From Eublepharis macularius (taxonomy: Eukaryota; Chordata; Lepidosauria; Squamata; Eublepharidae): a DNA stretch of 64,000 nucleotides. The notes below the pieces were generated by a model. That model searched no databases. It was given only the letters and a program-made list of their open reading frames with translations, and was not told where the DNA came from. The DNA is taken from contig NC_072807.1 in assembly GCF_028583425.1 (NCBI RefSeq), forward strand, positions 31,067,001-31,131,000. The letters are read 5' to 3'. The translations under genes and the position numbers were made by a program. Below are positions 1 to 12,600 of the stretch, in pieces (the stretch's first letter is position 1; the number at the start of each line of letters is the position of its first letter).

Positions 1-1854
1 AGTTTAAAGTTGTGTCTGAATTAAGACACAGAATTTTCCCAATGGATCTTCCAAGATGTTGCTGTGAAAGAGCAGGAGCTGTGGGAACCCAGGTTAATGG
101 ATTACGGAAGCAGCCTGCATACTCCAGGAAGGCGTTCAACACAAACAAAAGTGTACTATTATGCTGACCAAAGGTCTATTGGGATTTTTAAAAGGAGTTT
201 GATCTGAGAGTTTTAGAGAGCAGAAAAGCAGTATACCAAATTTCATAAAATTTAGGCATGCAGGATTCATAAGCGGTAGAAGGAAAGATAACTTCAGAGA
301 TTAACTCACACTTGCTTCAGTTCACAAGGGTGAAAGACTCAAGCTCTTTCATACCAGTGAGGCTCAGTAGGCAGATTGCAACAGTGGGAAAAGACTACTG
401 ACTTCAGAATAAAATAATACTATAAAGAAGAAATTAAATAATCTACAGAGAAGTTATAAGAAATACCCAACTCCGAAATACCCAACTCCTTTGTTAGTCT
501 TTAAGGTACATAACAACACTCTTGGTTGGCTGCAGTCAAAATGACAAAGAGTCCTGTGACAACATCAAGACTACAAAATTCTGGTAGCATAAGCATTTGC
601 GATTCAGAGCCTGTTCTGCAGATGCACAAAATGGACCCTAGCTCACTAATGCTTATGCCACTATAAATCGTTAGGTTTTTTAAAAAATTGTGGCTCCTTT
701 AATAAAGGTGACACACCCACCTAAAACCCAGAATGCTAGCAGTGTTGGTCTGCTGTGGCCCACAATTTCCCAATCTGTGGCTCTCGCCCCAAAGAGAGAT
801 CAAGATGGATAGCCATGTTAGTTTGTCTGTAGTAGCTGAAAAGAGCAAGAACCCAGTAACACCTATAAGACTAACAAAATTTGTGGTAGGGTATGAGCTT
901 TTGTGAGTCACAGCTCACTACTTCAGAAAATTTTGTTAGTCTTATAGGCGCTACTGGCCTCTTACTCTTTTTGACTGCCCCAAAGAGAGGGTTACAAAGT
1001 CTGTGGGAGCCCTAGTCTTTTGCAGTTTTATCAACCTGTGCACATCTTGCGTTGCTGTTTTGTTTTAAGGTGGATTACCACAGCGAATATATTTGGACTT
1101 GTGGGTCCACCACACCAAAAATGCTGGGGACCACCACCGCAGCTAAAAACAAACAGTAAAATTAGTTGTTGTTTTTTTTAAAAAAAGAAGCTTGACACCC
1201 ACCCACATTAAGATTTAATTTTCCAACAAAGAAAGGAGGGGGGCATAACTTTGTAAGGTAAGGCTCAAACTTCCACTAAATAAATAAATAAATGGGAGGG
1301 GAGTGGGGAGAAGTAAAAAGAGTGAAAGAGAAAAAAAAGGATTTTTTGGAAGGAGAGAGAAGGGGGGGCAAGGAGGTGGATAAAAGCAGTTTTTCCAAAC
1401 TGTAGTTGATGTTTTTTCTATGTTTTGGATACATAAAAAAAGGGATACAAAAATAATTTTGTACTTGTAGCCTTTCAGAAATTGTATTAACAATGCACTT
1501 TATAAAATGATTTTTGATCTAGAGAATTTTTCTTATAAAAAACGTCTCATGCTTTGGGGTGAGTCATATACTTGCAGTTCGTTTTTCACAGCCAATTTTT
1601 TTTTCTTTTGAGTTCCTTTCTGTGATTCTCTCTTTACATTATATCATTTCTTTCCAGACAACCAGGCAGATTGAGGCCACCTCCCTTCAAGAAGCTGCAC
1701 GGAGCAAGTTCCCAGCTGCTTTAACGGGGCTTACTCGCGAGTAAGCATACCCAGGGCCTGAGAAAAGCGCCTCAGGGCAGCCCCTTCCCTTCAGCAAACA
1801 GAGATACAACAAGCCTCCTCCTTCCCTCAGCACACATACACACACACACCGGTC
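1..1854. other. SNX1 intron 1, repeat-containing, no exon seen
   Basis: This is the 5' part of SNX1 intron 1. It holds a Penelope-like insert at 799-976 and low-complexity A/G-rich sequence around 1230-1380. I saw no convincing coding exon on either strand. Confidence 0.6.
799..976. repeat. Penelope-like 3' end, inverted dimer with 13-bp target duplication
   Basis: Two arms of the same repeat face each other: one runs from 'gatcaagatgg' through 'agactaacaaaatttg' to the 'cacagctcac' end, and the reverse complement follows directly. The insert is bounded by the exact 13-base duplication GCCCCAAAGAGAG at 786-798 and 977-989. The same family recurs at 7071, 11460, 14739, 33338, 56829, 62697 and 63224. 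Assignment to Penelope-like elements rests on the copy at 14739, which carries a GIY-YIG-like tail, and on the inverted-dimer habit. Confidence 0.7.
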
Positions 1855-2165
1855 ACTCACAGCGCTGCCGGTGAAAATGTCCTCCCCGTCCGAGTCGCTG
1901 TCGGCGGAGGGGGCGTTGGCCACCTCGGCGCCGGGGAACGGCGGGGGGAGCCGGTCCGCGGGGGAGCCGCCCGACGCCATGGCCACCGCCGCTCGGTTGC
2001 CGCGGACGACCACTTCCGGCTCCCGCCGGAAGCTACCGAGGCAGCTTTTATAGAGCCTCTGGCACGAGGGGGCGGGGCCACGGCCCAGACAGGAGGCGAG
2101 GGGCGGGGCAACAGGCTCCACCCTCAGTGCCAAGCGAGAAACCTCGAGGCGTGGTATGCAAATCG
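1855..2165 (-). promoter_or_regulatory. CpG-island promoter of SNX1
   Basis: A dense run of CpG and GC-box-like motifs (GGGCGGGG near 2069 and 2102) covers the first SNX1 exon and about 150 bases upstream, in otherwise CpG-poor sequence. An octamer ATGCAAAT lies at 2157-2164 at the upstream edge. No TATA box is evident, as is usual for housekeeping CpG-island promoters. I saw no plus-strand coding exon that would make it bidirectional. Confidence 0.7.
1861..1980 (-). CDS. SNX1: Sorting nexin-1, first coding exon (partial gene)
   Basis: The minus strand encodes 40 residues starting MASGGSPADRLPPPFPG and ending DSDSDGEDIFTGSA, followed at once by a GTGAGT donor. This matches the N-terminus of vertebrate SNX1 as I recall it (MASGGGG...ERLPPPFPG...EGEDIFTG). 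SNX1 is a PX-BAR protein of the retromer sorting complex on early endosomes; this exon holds only the disordered acidic N-terminus, and the PX and BAR domains must lie left of the window. The ATG at 1980 sits in a strong context (GCCATGG) inside a CpG island. The in-frame upstream extension is probably 5' UTR. SNX2 has a related N-terminus, but the wording fits SNX1 better. Confidence 0.85.
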
Positions 2166-2642
2166 AAAGTTGGGAGGAAGGAAGCGATTGGGTGAAAAGG
2201 CGAGCTAGGGCGTGGCCTTCTCCCTTACAGCTCCATCCCATGTTAGAATGTAACAAGCAGCTGTGGAGCCGCATCGGGTCCAGCGCCCTTCTTCAGAAGA
2301 CTCTGGCACAGTGGCCAACCCCATTGCTGGTATTCAGAGGTTGACTGCCTTTGGCACTGGAGGTTCCTTTTGGTGATGCTGGCTAGCAGCTATGCAGGGG
2401 ACTATCCTCCCGGAATATGCCTAACCTCTACGCCATTGCTGCATCAAAGCCCACTATTCCTTTTTCCCCACTCTCCAAAGTGCTCAGTGCTACTGGACTA
2501 ATCGTGACCATTTATTACTTGGTGAGCAACCAAGCTCTTTCACCCACAATGTACTAGCCATTGCCTCCACCTGCACCCAAGCTCTAGTGTCATGGTTGAG
2601 GAAGAAAATGTTTTCTTGCTTCATGCAAAGCTTTAGGAGTCT

Positions 2643-2830
2643 GCTACGTTGGATTGCCAGCAGCAGTTTGGGAAATTCCTAGAGATTTGGGGGGTGGAGC
2701 CTAACAATGGCAGGGACTTCAGTAGGGTATAATGTTATAGTCCAGCCTGCTAGGCAGCCATTTCCACCAGGGGACGTGATCTATATGGCCTGGAGATCCT
2801 TTATCACTCCAGATCTCCAGAGGCTAGCAA
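2643..2830 (-). mobile_element. Non-autonomous DNA element ('ctccaggaatttccc' family)
   Basis: A diverged minus-strand copy of a family also seen at 22034-22245, 22320-22552, 33943-34168 and 40163-40378. The shared pieces are the reverse complement of 'ctccaggaatttccc' at the left, a 'cagttcccctgg'-like block and 'gatctccag' at the right. No coding capacity is visible. Confidence 0.5.
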
Positions 2831-4810
2831 TCCTATTTGCACATCCTCCACTTCTGACAAAGGGAGCTCTGACTCTCTAAAGCTCATACCCTGGATTTCT
2901 AGTTGGCCTTTCACTTTTTCCACTTCATCACATTTTTTTCTAAACTAAAAAGTCTCAGATGCTGTAAACTCAATACAGAGATGTTCCAATTGCTGCTACC
3001 TCAAAAGACCAATTGTACCAGCAGCTATCCAGGACTCCAGATGTATCTCACCCCTCACTATTGCTTATCTTGTGCATGTTTGATCTTTCGTTTCAGAATG
3101 TCAGAACTATAGGTAAAGTGTATGAAAAATCTGGGCAGTAGAGAAAACTTCAGCCCATGCATACCTGTGTGACAAGCACAGTTCTGTCTCTGATTCTTGC
3201 ACATCAGAGTTTAGTTGTTTAATTCACTGCTATTCTTTAAAAAAATGTTAACATCAGATTTTCTAACTTGTGCAAGCAGCAGAGACAAAACTTTAAAGTT
3301 AATACACTCTGGTCTTAGGGACCGCTGCCAACTTTTTTTGAGCACAACCACTTTAACCCTGATAAGCAATGACTCCAGGGCACAACTTCACATTTTGATT
3401 TAATATTTATTTGGACAGGGCTTAGCGACAGCAGAATCCTGGCCTACAGCAAAACTGGCCACAGTCCTGTTTGTTAGGGCTGGCAAAGGAACTACTTAAG
3501 GTCAGGAACATCTGATCACTCATAGAAAGGAAGACCATTTCTACACCCTGAGGGTATGCGAAGGAAATCCTTTTATTGCTACAGTTCCTAGCAAGCAATT
3601 ATTTTGCTGTTTTTAGCTTTCTTGGGCACAAGCTACAGCAACATCAAAGCAGCCAGAGAAAGCTACAAAGCACAGGTTAAAATATTTGCCCTCCAACTTA
3701 TGCTATCATACTGGTGGCAATAGAGTTTTACAGTCATCTATACAATCCATTGTTGCCCGTGTTCTGGAGAAACAGCTTCTACCCTCTCTAGCAAGATTAG
3801 TGAAGAAAATTTAAAGCTTGCTTGCAAAAGACACTGGAAAAAGTGTGTGCGAGCATGTGAGAAACAGACAGAGACACTGCAAACCTAAGGGTGCATATTC
3901 AAAATTCAATCCCATCAAATTCAATGAGATTTACTACCTAGTAAGTATGTGAAGCACCCTCTGTTAGTCTCTTGTCTTGAAAACCCCAGCAGGGGTCACC
4001 CTGAGTCAGCTATGACTTGATGGCACTCTCCACCCCTGCCAAGTATGTTTAGGATTGCAACCTAATCTCCACCCCCACCCTGACCACTCAGCTATTTCAG
4101 ACCAATAAGTAAGCAGTTACTTACAAATCTGGACCTACCCTTTGTAGTACAGCTGGCTTTCATCCTAAAAGTAACTATTAACAATACTTACTGCAAAACT
4201 TATTGCTTTATACTAAAGCAGAAAATGACAGACTAGCCTTGCCAGCACTTTAAGCAGAGAAAGGTCTTTCTCAACCCCTGTAACTTGGAGACTAATTAGG
4301 GAAGTCATGCCTTGAATTTGGGGGTTTCACATGCAAAGCACATGCCCCAACATGAGTCATGTTGCTTCTCTAACTTCAGCGTAGTTTTATTAGCTACAAA
4401 AGGTGGTGGTGTGACCCTGAATTCAGGGAGCCAAGCGCAAGTCAGCAATGTCTGAACCGAAAGCAGCAGCGGTGAGGATACCATCCAAGGCAGTATTAGA
4501 AGCTGATGTCTGCTGAGCTCTCTGAACAGAGTACAGGAATGAAGAACAGCCTCGTAGCCAGGGTGCAGTCTCCCCCTTCTCCTCCAGTTGGATTACAAAG
4601 TCATCCCTTCCCACTATTTTCCTACTGCCAGATCTGGTCAAACAGATTTTGGGAAATAAATGCAAGACTTGCTTACTGAATGCACAAATGAGATGCACGC
4701 ACACCTAGAGCTGCAGTCCTTCTTTCAAACTAGTTTAAGGAAGAAATGGGGGAGATGCCAGATTCAAAGGACAAGAAGTAGTTGACAGCAAAGAGCCTTC
4801 TCTGGCTTCT

Positions 4811-5060
4811 CTGAGAGCCAGTTTGGTGTAGTGGTTAAGAGCACAGGACTCTAATCTGGAGGACTGGGTTCGATTCCCCACTCCTCCACTTGAAGCCAGC
4901 TGGGTGACCTTGGCTCAGTCACAGATTCTAGGAGCTCTCTCATTGCCCCACCCACCTCACATGGTATTTGTTGTGGGGATAATAATAATATACTTTGAAA
5001 CTGCTTTGAGTGGGCATTAAGTTGTCCTGAAGGGTGGTATATAAATTGAATGTTATTATA
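4811..5060 (+). repeat. tRNA-derived SINE with L2-like 3' end (family A)
   Basis: Begins 'gagagccagtttggtgtagt', with an A-box-like TAGTGGTTAAG and a B-box-like GGTTCGATTCC. It ends in 'ttaagttgtcctgaag', 'ggtatataaat' and an AT-rich tail. The same unit recurs at 21712, 23201 (minus), 28116, 28934 (split), 29945 (minus), 38281 and 43036. This is the usual build of a tRNA-promoter SINE that borrows a LINE 3' end. Confidence 0.75.
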
Positions 5061-6678
5061 TTTCTTAGTATCATGAATGTATCTTTGCCTAGCCAGATTT
5101 CTACCAGTCTTCTTTGGAGCTCACAGCATTATACTCTGTGTACCAGGAGCACTGCTGTCTCTGGGAGGGATTGTACAGTTAGCAATTGTATCCATCCCTC
5201 CACTGTGCAATATTAGAGTTCCAAAGTGATTTCTGTTAGTTGCTTTTATTGTATTATGTGCTGTACACAAAACCCCAAACACAAGAATTCACCCTCCCCT
5301 CCCACACCAAACAGTCTTAATTTATACTGTACAAACTAGCCATTTGTCCACCGACTCTGGCTCCATAAGTTAACTATATTCTGTGCTCCCTACTGCCAGT
5401 ATTATCTATCTACAAACCAGCATAGAGCACTTAAGGGGGAGGGGAAATAAACCCCAGGAAGAAGAAAAAGGTTGTGAAGTTAAATTATGCATCCTATTTG
5501 ATAACCAGCCACTGTGTTTCAGTTCTCATGGTAAAGGCAGATGTCAATAGCAGTGGTAGTCCCACACTTCTGTAGGGAACAGAGTAGGCTCCAAGCACCC
5601 AAGGAGTTTTTTTGGCAACAATAAGGGTCATCTGCAACAATAAAAAGGAAAGAAAATCAGAAACTGGAGGCAGGGAGGTCTGAGGGACCATTACAAAGGA
5701 GGCACCCAAGTATTTTATTAAGATGGACAACAGAGTAGAGGAAGCAGCTGCTGTATCATGTTACATTTTACAAATAACAGTTGGGTGATCAAAAACTAAA
5801 GTTTCCCTACCTGCCTTTCCCCACTTAATGAATCAGACCACAATAGTGAAGCGATGAAATCCAAGAGGCTGTGAGGTGCGGCACACACATGGTGGGCACC
5901 ATACAAGGTAGTTTAACACCTCAGGCTCAAGGGCCTTCAGAGTTATCGCTTTCCCCACCCCTGCCTGCTTTGCAGAAGGATCCTCAACAGAATCCATGAG
6001 ATTCAGACAGCAGTGCCTATAACTTTGAAGCAGCCACTGTTTAGAAAACAAGTTTCTCCCTTCCTTGCCAAATATCACAAGAAAGCCTATCTAAAAAGAA
6101 ATAAGATTTAGATGGAGTCCCCTGGGAAGAGAGTCGTCTTTTCAAGACAGATGCTTGGGCCAAAAGGCCCTCAAAGCAGTGGGAGAGGGAGAAAAAATGA
6201 ACAAACATACAGAGGTCCACTGAAAATAGGAAGCACTGTGCTAGCTTGCTAGAATGTCTGAAAAGCAACAACCCTGTTGTAGAGTGCTGTGATGTGCAGC
6301 CCTCTCTTTCATATTGCTGGAAAAGCAACTTGCCACTATGAACGGGAATTCCAGAGCCAGACACCAGCTTTGACGGATATAGCAAGAATTTTTTTTAAAA
6401 AAACTCTAAGTCCAGCTCAATACTTCAGCCCACACCAATGAAGAAGATAAATACCAAGACAAGCAGCCATAAATAGGTACCTGGCTGCATACAGAAACAC
6501 TCACATACCAGCCAATCTCTCCGTACTCTAGTGTGGAAAGAAGCTAGCCTACTGCTCCCGCCTACAACCATTCTATTATGCTAGAGAGTTTTACAAGCAG
6601 CATTACTGCTGCTTGTACTGAGGTACAGCCACACACCCGTATCTACCTACCCCATCCTACCCATCCTACCTCCATACT

Positions 6679-9600
6679 TTACTCCATCTTGACATCCAAA
6701 CGATTCACTGTCTCTTTGTCCACATAGCGGCAGAAAAGAAATAGAAGATTGCTGGGCAGATAAAGGGGCTCCACCCTGGAGTCTTTGGACACTTGGGAGA
6801 GCTCCTTAGCAACAAGGAGCACCATATCCACCCTAGGAAACGAGGTGAGATGCAACTGTAAGAGGATCTACCAGATCAGAGGATCTAGGACAATTCTGCT
6901 CAGCAGAAGTCCCGATTTTCAGACAACCACCTCACCATTTCTCAAAGTCTCCACTGTTAAGTTCCAGGGGCATGCTGGAAGAAAGACAACTCTCACCATG
7001 GCTCAGCAGCAAATACAGGAGAGAGACAGCAAACTGAAGGGGAAGGAAAATGAACATTCATAAGGGAAACAGTAGAAAAGAGCAAGAGTCCAGTAGAACC
7101 TTTAAGACTAACAACATTTGTGGTAGGGGATGAGCTTTCGTGAGCCACAGCTCACTTCTTCAGGGAAACGGTGGCACCACAACCACCAGGGGGTGGTTCA
7201 CCCGGCATCAAGCATCCCAATAATATCCCTCTGGATACTCAGACAGGCCACAAAGCTCCCACGTCAAAAGCTGCAAGACAGGGCCTTCAGATCTGGAAAA
7301 ACCTGCATTTTTTAATCACTGTAGCATCTGCCTGATGAAAGGTTCAATAAAACTTGAAACCTTGCTTACCGTTCTACATCTTTTGGGTTGGCCTCAATAA
7401 GAGGCATCACATTATTTTTGTTTCTTTTTCTGCACAAAGCAGTGAGGCCAACAGCCTGAGGAACATCCTAGCCCAACGCACCTTGTTCCCAAATATTGTC
7501 ATGAGCGAATACTTCACAGAATCTGGCTGCAGTCTGGTCAGCTCCTGAAGGATGTTGACCATCTCACTGAAGGTCAGCTGTTCGACAACGTCTCCGAGGG
7601 GGCTGTACAGAACAGGCAGGGTCTACCATGCCCACGAGACACACAGGGATAAGCAAGCAAGTAAACATAAAGAATAATCCCACTTCTCACACCCTTTAGG
7701 TTACTTGCATAGCCTCTATGATTCGGGGGGGGGGGAATAGTTTTTTTTAAAAAAAAAAACAAGTCTTCTCCATGTCTTTTAGCATCACTTGAATTGCCAG
7801 CAAGCTAGAAATGTTCCATACCGTCCCATCCCCCAGAGCTGTGTGAGGGCAGAGATTCTGCAAAAGTGTCGGTATTGAACTTCACACTTTTAAAATCTCG
7901 ACTATGAGCTAAATAAACTTCCAGATCTCTAGCCCTCATAGCTTGAAGACGCTCCAGCAAAGTCTGCTGAAATTTCTGAAAAAAAGAGGGGTGATGGAAT
8001 AAAATCTGTGTTCCTCTTTGGCTCGTCAAATGGAGGGGCAAGGTCTGAAAAAACCCAGCAGACTAAATATGTGTGATTTATATAACACGAATAATTCAAA
8101 GAGTTTCGCTTTTTCCGATGCAGAGTTAATTCTTTAGCAGAAGTACACACAGTTTTCTCTCTAGCCTCTAGATCCAATATCCAAAGCACAGAACCCTTTA
8201 TGTCAAAGCCGTCTGGAGCACAAAGACCATTTCTTGTTACTTGCAGACAGCTGGTCGCTCCCCTTCCCCAACCAGTACCTCATCCAGTAGGTCCTTTTGA
8301 ATAAGGAAGGGCAAGTGTCGTGTGATGGTGAGAAGGACCTGCTTGGCTTGCTCTTGGGACAAGTGTGGCAAGAGACGGGCCACCAGCCGCTTCCCTTTCC
8401 CCACCAGCAGAATTTGCAGGAACTCGTCCTTAGCTTCCCTGAAAGAAGAGACCAAACTGGTCCAGCATGCACACAGACTATACTGTGCCAAACTGGCTTA
8501 AGGGTCTAGAAGGGAAGAGGACTAAGAACATATTCAAAACTCAGCAAAAGCAGCCCTAACTTGCTGTCTGGACTTTAACCAAATGGCTATCTGCAATTTA
8601 AAAAAAAAACATCTTCTGGCTTCTCCACTAGAGGGAGGCAGGACAGCATGGATTTAAAACCATTAGCGGCCTGCAGAAGGCTTTCTGCCAGCAGGACGCA
8701 CGTTTGAAAGTACTCTTAAACTGATCTGAGAACCAGGAAGTGACTCAGTATGGCAGTTGCCTCACTCTTTTCTTATGGAGCTCTTCCCCCTCCCCCCCAC
8801 CATGTTTACCATAACTTCAAAAAACTCTTCCCTGGACTTACTCTTTATTGTTGCAATCATTGTTGCATCCCTCTATTCTCAGAGTTTGGTAGATATGCCC
8901 CACCTCGTGAGCCAGTTTCTCACAGAAGTGAGAATGCTGTTCCTCTGGTGCCAGGACCAGCTTCTGCTGAATGTCCTCGATATCCAAAAGCTGCAGGTAC
9001 ATCTGTCCCAGGATGACATGGATAAAGTTAGCCAAGAGCGGCAGATGTATAAGGCAGCATCTCAGTCCAGCATGCCTTCTGGTGGCATAGCTTTCGTGTC
9101 TCTCTAAGAGCCAATCTACAAGTGACGCCTGACACAGGTTGGACACTTGTCAGCTTCCCTCAAGTTTTGATGGGAAATGCAGGCATCCTGGTCTTGCAGC
9201 TGTAATGGACAGCCAAGGTGTAAAACCAGGACGCCTACATTTCCCATCAAAACTTGAGGGAAGCTGACAAGTGTCCAACCTGTGTCAGGCGTAACTTGTA
9301 GCTTGGCTCTGAGTGCACTGTTGGAAGTTCTCACCAGTTACCTTCCATCTGCCACCTTGGCAGACGCAGTGGAAAGGCAAACAGTATTTCTGTACCCACA
9401 CATCATGGGTTTTATGAGAGAAAAAATCCAGTTATTTGTGCTTAGAGGGACTTTTAAAAAACTTATCTAGAGTCCAGTTGCGCCACCAACCTACAGAATT
9501 TTAGAACAGGAGCATACAGCTTCAGCATTTGTGGGACATTCAAGAATCTCCAGGGAGCAACTGGGAGCAGCAAGATCCATAGTAAACTTGGTGCCACCTA

Positions 9601-12600
9601 GCAGTAGCTATGGACCACACATGCTCAGGCAGTCACTCGCACACATCCAGCCCCCTGTATCCTCACCTTCTCAATCTGATACAGCACCTGCAGTCGCTGA
9701 TTCCCAACAGCCTTCAAAGGTGGGTGGGGGAGTGGAGAGAGAAAAATTAAGTTCAATCAATACAGCGACCAGCTCTGGCTTAGCGTCTCCAGAGGGCTCA
9801 GAGGGTCTTACAAAGCCATTTACAGAAATACTATAGTTTGGAAACCTTTATTTCTCTTAGTACTGGGGAGGAAAACTGCACCAAAAGGGAAAAGGGGACA
9901 AATATCCTGTAGTGAACCCCAGCAATAATCCAGCAATCCATTATTTGCACAAGGATCTCCTCAGCTGCTTCCTACAGAGTAGTAATGAAAACCAGCCATA
10001 CCCCAGCTAACTCTCCACCCCAGCTTCTGCATAAAGAGCAACCTTACAGACCTGCTCCAGTGGGATGTGATGTACAGCATCAATAGCCCTGCGAGGACTA
10101 TAGCATGTGGACACCGCCACCTGGCCCAAGGAGCCTGGGATCCTCACCACTAGAGGAAGAAAAAGAAGTTATCAGGACATAGCCACCTATATCCCTACAG
10201 CCGGCCAGCCTCTTCCTTGCGAGACACTTACCCGATTCATACGTCTCCACTTTCTGGATATACGGGGTAATCAGCTTGGGGACTTCATGCTTGCGCCCAC
10301 CCTTCTGCGCCTGCTTACGCTCCAGCTTGCGATAATATTCCTGCGGGGCAGGAGAGGACAGTTCACAGCTGACGGCAGGGGCAAACCGACAGCACGCCTG
10401 CTACTGCACTATTTACAGTGAGATCAGGCACGAGGGCCCCAAGCCTACCACTGCTGTTAACATAGCTGGACCACGCTCCGTTCTTCAGAAGCCGCCCAGC
10501 TCAGAAAGGGGTCAGTAGACCACTTTACCAGATATTCTCAGTTTCTAGAGCAAACTAAGGCCTCTGCACCATGCTAGATCTTCTTGTTGTGCAAGCGCGT
10601 GTGCATGCACGCATGCGCGCACACTGAGAACAAGAGTCAAAACAACTGCTTAGGATTGGGTGGGGGAAAAAAGAGGACTAGGGAAAATAGCATGGGAGGA
10701 AATAAGAGTCTCTCTCTGGCATCACAGCTCTAATCCATATCCCACTCCGCCCCCCCCGCCCCCCCCGGCTTTTCAAAGCCCAGTCTAAACCTGCAAGGCC
10801 CGTGTTCCAATCCCTACTCAAACTCCCTACCCAACCATGAGCCTTGCTGGGTCACACCTTGGCCCAGAGACACTCATTTTCAGCTTAACCAAATTCACAG
10901 GGTCCTACAGGTAAAACGGAAGAGGGGAGAACCATGCTGCGTTCAGCTCCTGGCAGTGGAGGGGGAGAAAATAAAATCCGTCAGCAGTAAACCACAGGGA
11001 GGAGAGGAGATCCAGTTATAAATCCAGAGTGAAATTTAATCTCAAAATTGCAGTTGCAAAATCCAAGACAAAGCCTTACAACTGCCACCCTACAGTTCTC
11101 TTCCCCAGGCTTTCCTACCTCTATCGGACATCGCCCACACAAGTTTTGGCCTTTTCTACCCTCACCTGGTAGTAGTAGTCATCCCTCTGAGGGTTTTCAC
11201 TCTGCAGCTGCATCATTTGCACTTTTATCACCCAGTCCTTTTCCAGTGAAGTCATAAGTGCCTCATAAGGATCCGTCCCGGTAGGCTGCGGTTCCACATA
11301 GGGGATCCTTTGAGATAGAGACTAGATCAGGAAATGATTTTAAAAGCAATCTCCTGCTTCCACAGAGTTGGTCTCTGTCCCACATGGAGCAGAAGACAGC
11401 AGAGTGAAGTTCACTTTTCTGTAAATGGCTGGGGAACACAGGGAAACTGTTTTAGAAATGATCAAGATGGGTAGCCATGTTAGTCTGTCTGTAGCAGTTG
11501 AAAAGAGCAGGAGTCCAGTAGCAACTATAAGACTAGCAAAATTGGTGGTAGGGCATAAGCTTTCTATATCTGAAGAAGGGAGCTGTGGCTCACAAAAGCT
11601 CATACCCTACCACAAATTTGTTAGTCTTATAGGGGCTACTGGACTCTTGCTCTTTTCCACCACTTCAGAAATAAAACCTCCATTTTCAGTCATAATTACT
11701 ATACCTGATGCTACCGAAATTTCAGAATGGCTCTTCACCTAAATGTTTTTATCCCACTTTTCTCCCCAATGGGGACAAAAGGCAGCTTACAACACTGTTC
11801 TCCCCTCCTCTATTTTATCCTCACAACAACCACCTTGTGAGGTAAGGTTAGGCTGAGAGTATGTGATTGGCCCAAGGCTATCCAGTGAACGTCCAGGGCA
11901 GAATGGGGATTCACACCTGGGTCTCTCAGATTCTAGACCGAAGCTCTACGCACTACAACCACAGGACAGTAAGCCACAATTATGCACAAAGGAGCCTGGT
12001 GGAACGTGAAAAGATTTATTGTGGGATAAAACTTGTATGTGCTCAAACCTACTTCAAATATGCATATTTACACATACAGTTGTGGACAATGGGGCCAGTG
12101 GCAAACAGGAATATTCTGACATTTCTGTGTGAAGCTTATTCACGTCATAGTTTTTTTTAAACATGAAACACAGAAGAGTCATAAACTGTTCTTACATTTT
12201 GTAAAAAATCACAGTAGTGACAACTTCCACCCTCACCCCCGCTTATGTGCATCTGAACACCAGGGATCAAAATGCATCAGAGGAAATGGACTGTATGCCA
12301 CAGTAAAATCTGTAAGGTGCCCCAAGACTCCATGGCTGCTGCTGCAAGCCGGCTCAGCCACTGGAAGTTCCAGCTGTTCAGGCTTCCTAAAAACACATGC
12401 ATATCCAGTTGTGTTCTGCTTTCCCTCGAACTCCCTCACCTCTTCTTCTCTCCCCCTCGCTGTTGCCTTTGAGTCAGGATCCGCTGATGCAGAGGGTGTA
12501 GCTGCGTCATGGCAGTGGGCAAGCTGTAAAGGAACAGAAGTCAAGGGAGAAGTAGTGGGAACCAACCCCCATCCTTTGTAGAGGTAGAGAAAGAAGAGCA

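Larger units (their letters stand above)
2166..6678. other. Intergenic or PATL2 3' UTR, no confident coding exon
   Basis: About 4.5 kb between the SNX1 promoter and the PATL2 stop codon. It contains a short CR1-like fragment (about 2265-2400), a non-autonomous DNA element (2643-2830), a 5S-SINE 3' tail (about 3967-4035) and a tRNA-derived SINE (4811-5060). The right part probably includes the PATL2 3' UTR, but I could not fix its poly(A) site; minus-strand AATAAA candidates lie at 5245-5250 and 5714-5719. An exon-like segment with a strong acceptor lies at about 5502-5631 on the minus strand. Confidence 0.5.

Noticed and set aside
1687-2274. 195-codon minus frame covering SNX1 exon 1
   Set aside because: Only the 40 codons from 1980 to 1861 match SNX1; the rest is 5' UTR and read-through past the donor.
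4836-4880. tRNA-like boxes in many places (for example 4811, 21712, 28116, 38281)
   Set aside because: They belong to SINE heads with conserved non-tRNA bodies, not to tRNA genes.
7920-7985. Minus-strand segment reading [19 protein letters not shown] after a T-rich acceptor, first taken as a PATL2 exon
   Set aside because: The exons at 8279-8438 and 7482-7622 join in phase without it and match PAT1 proteins directly; no donor follows at a usable position.
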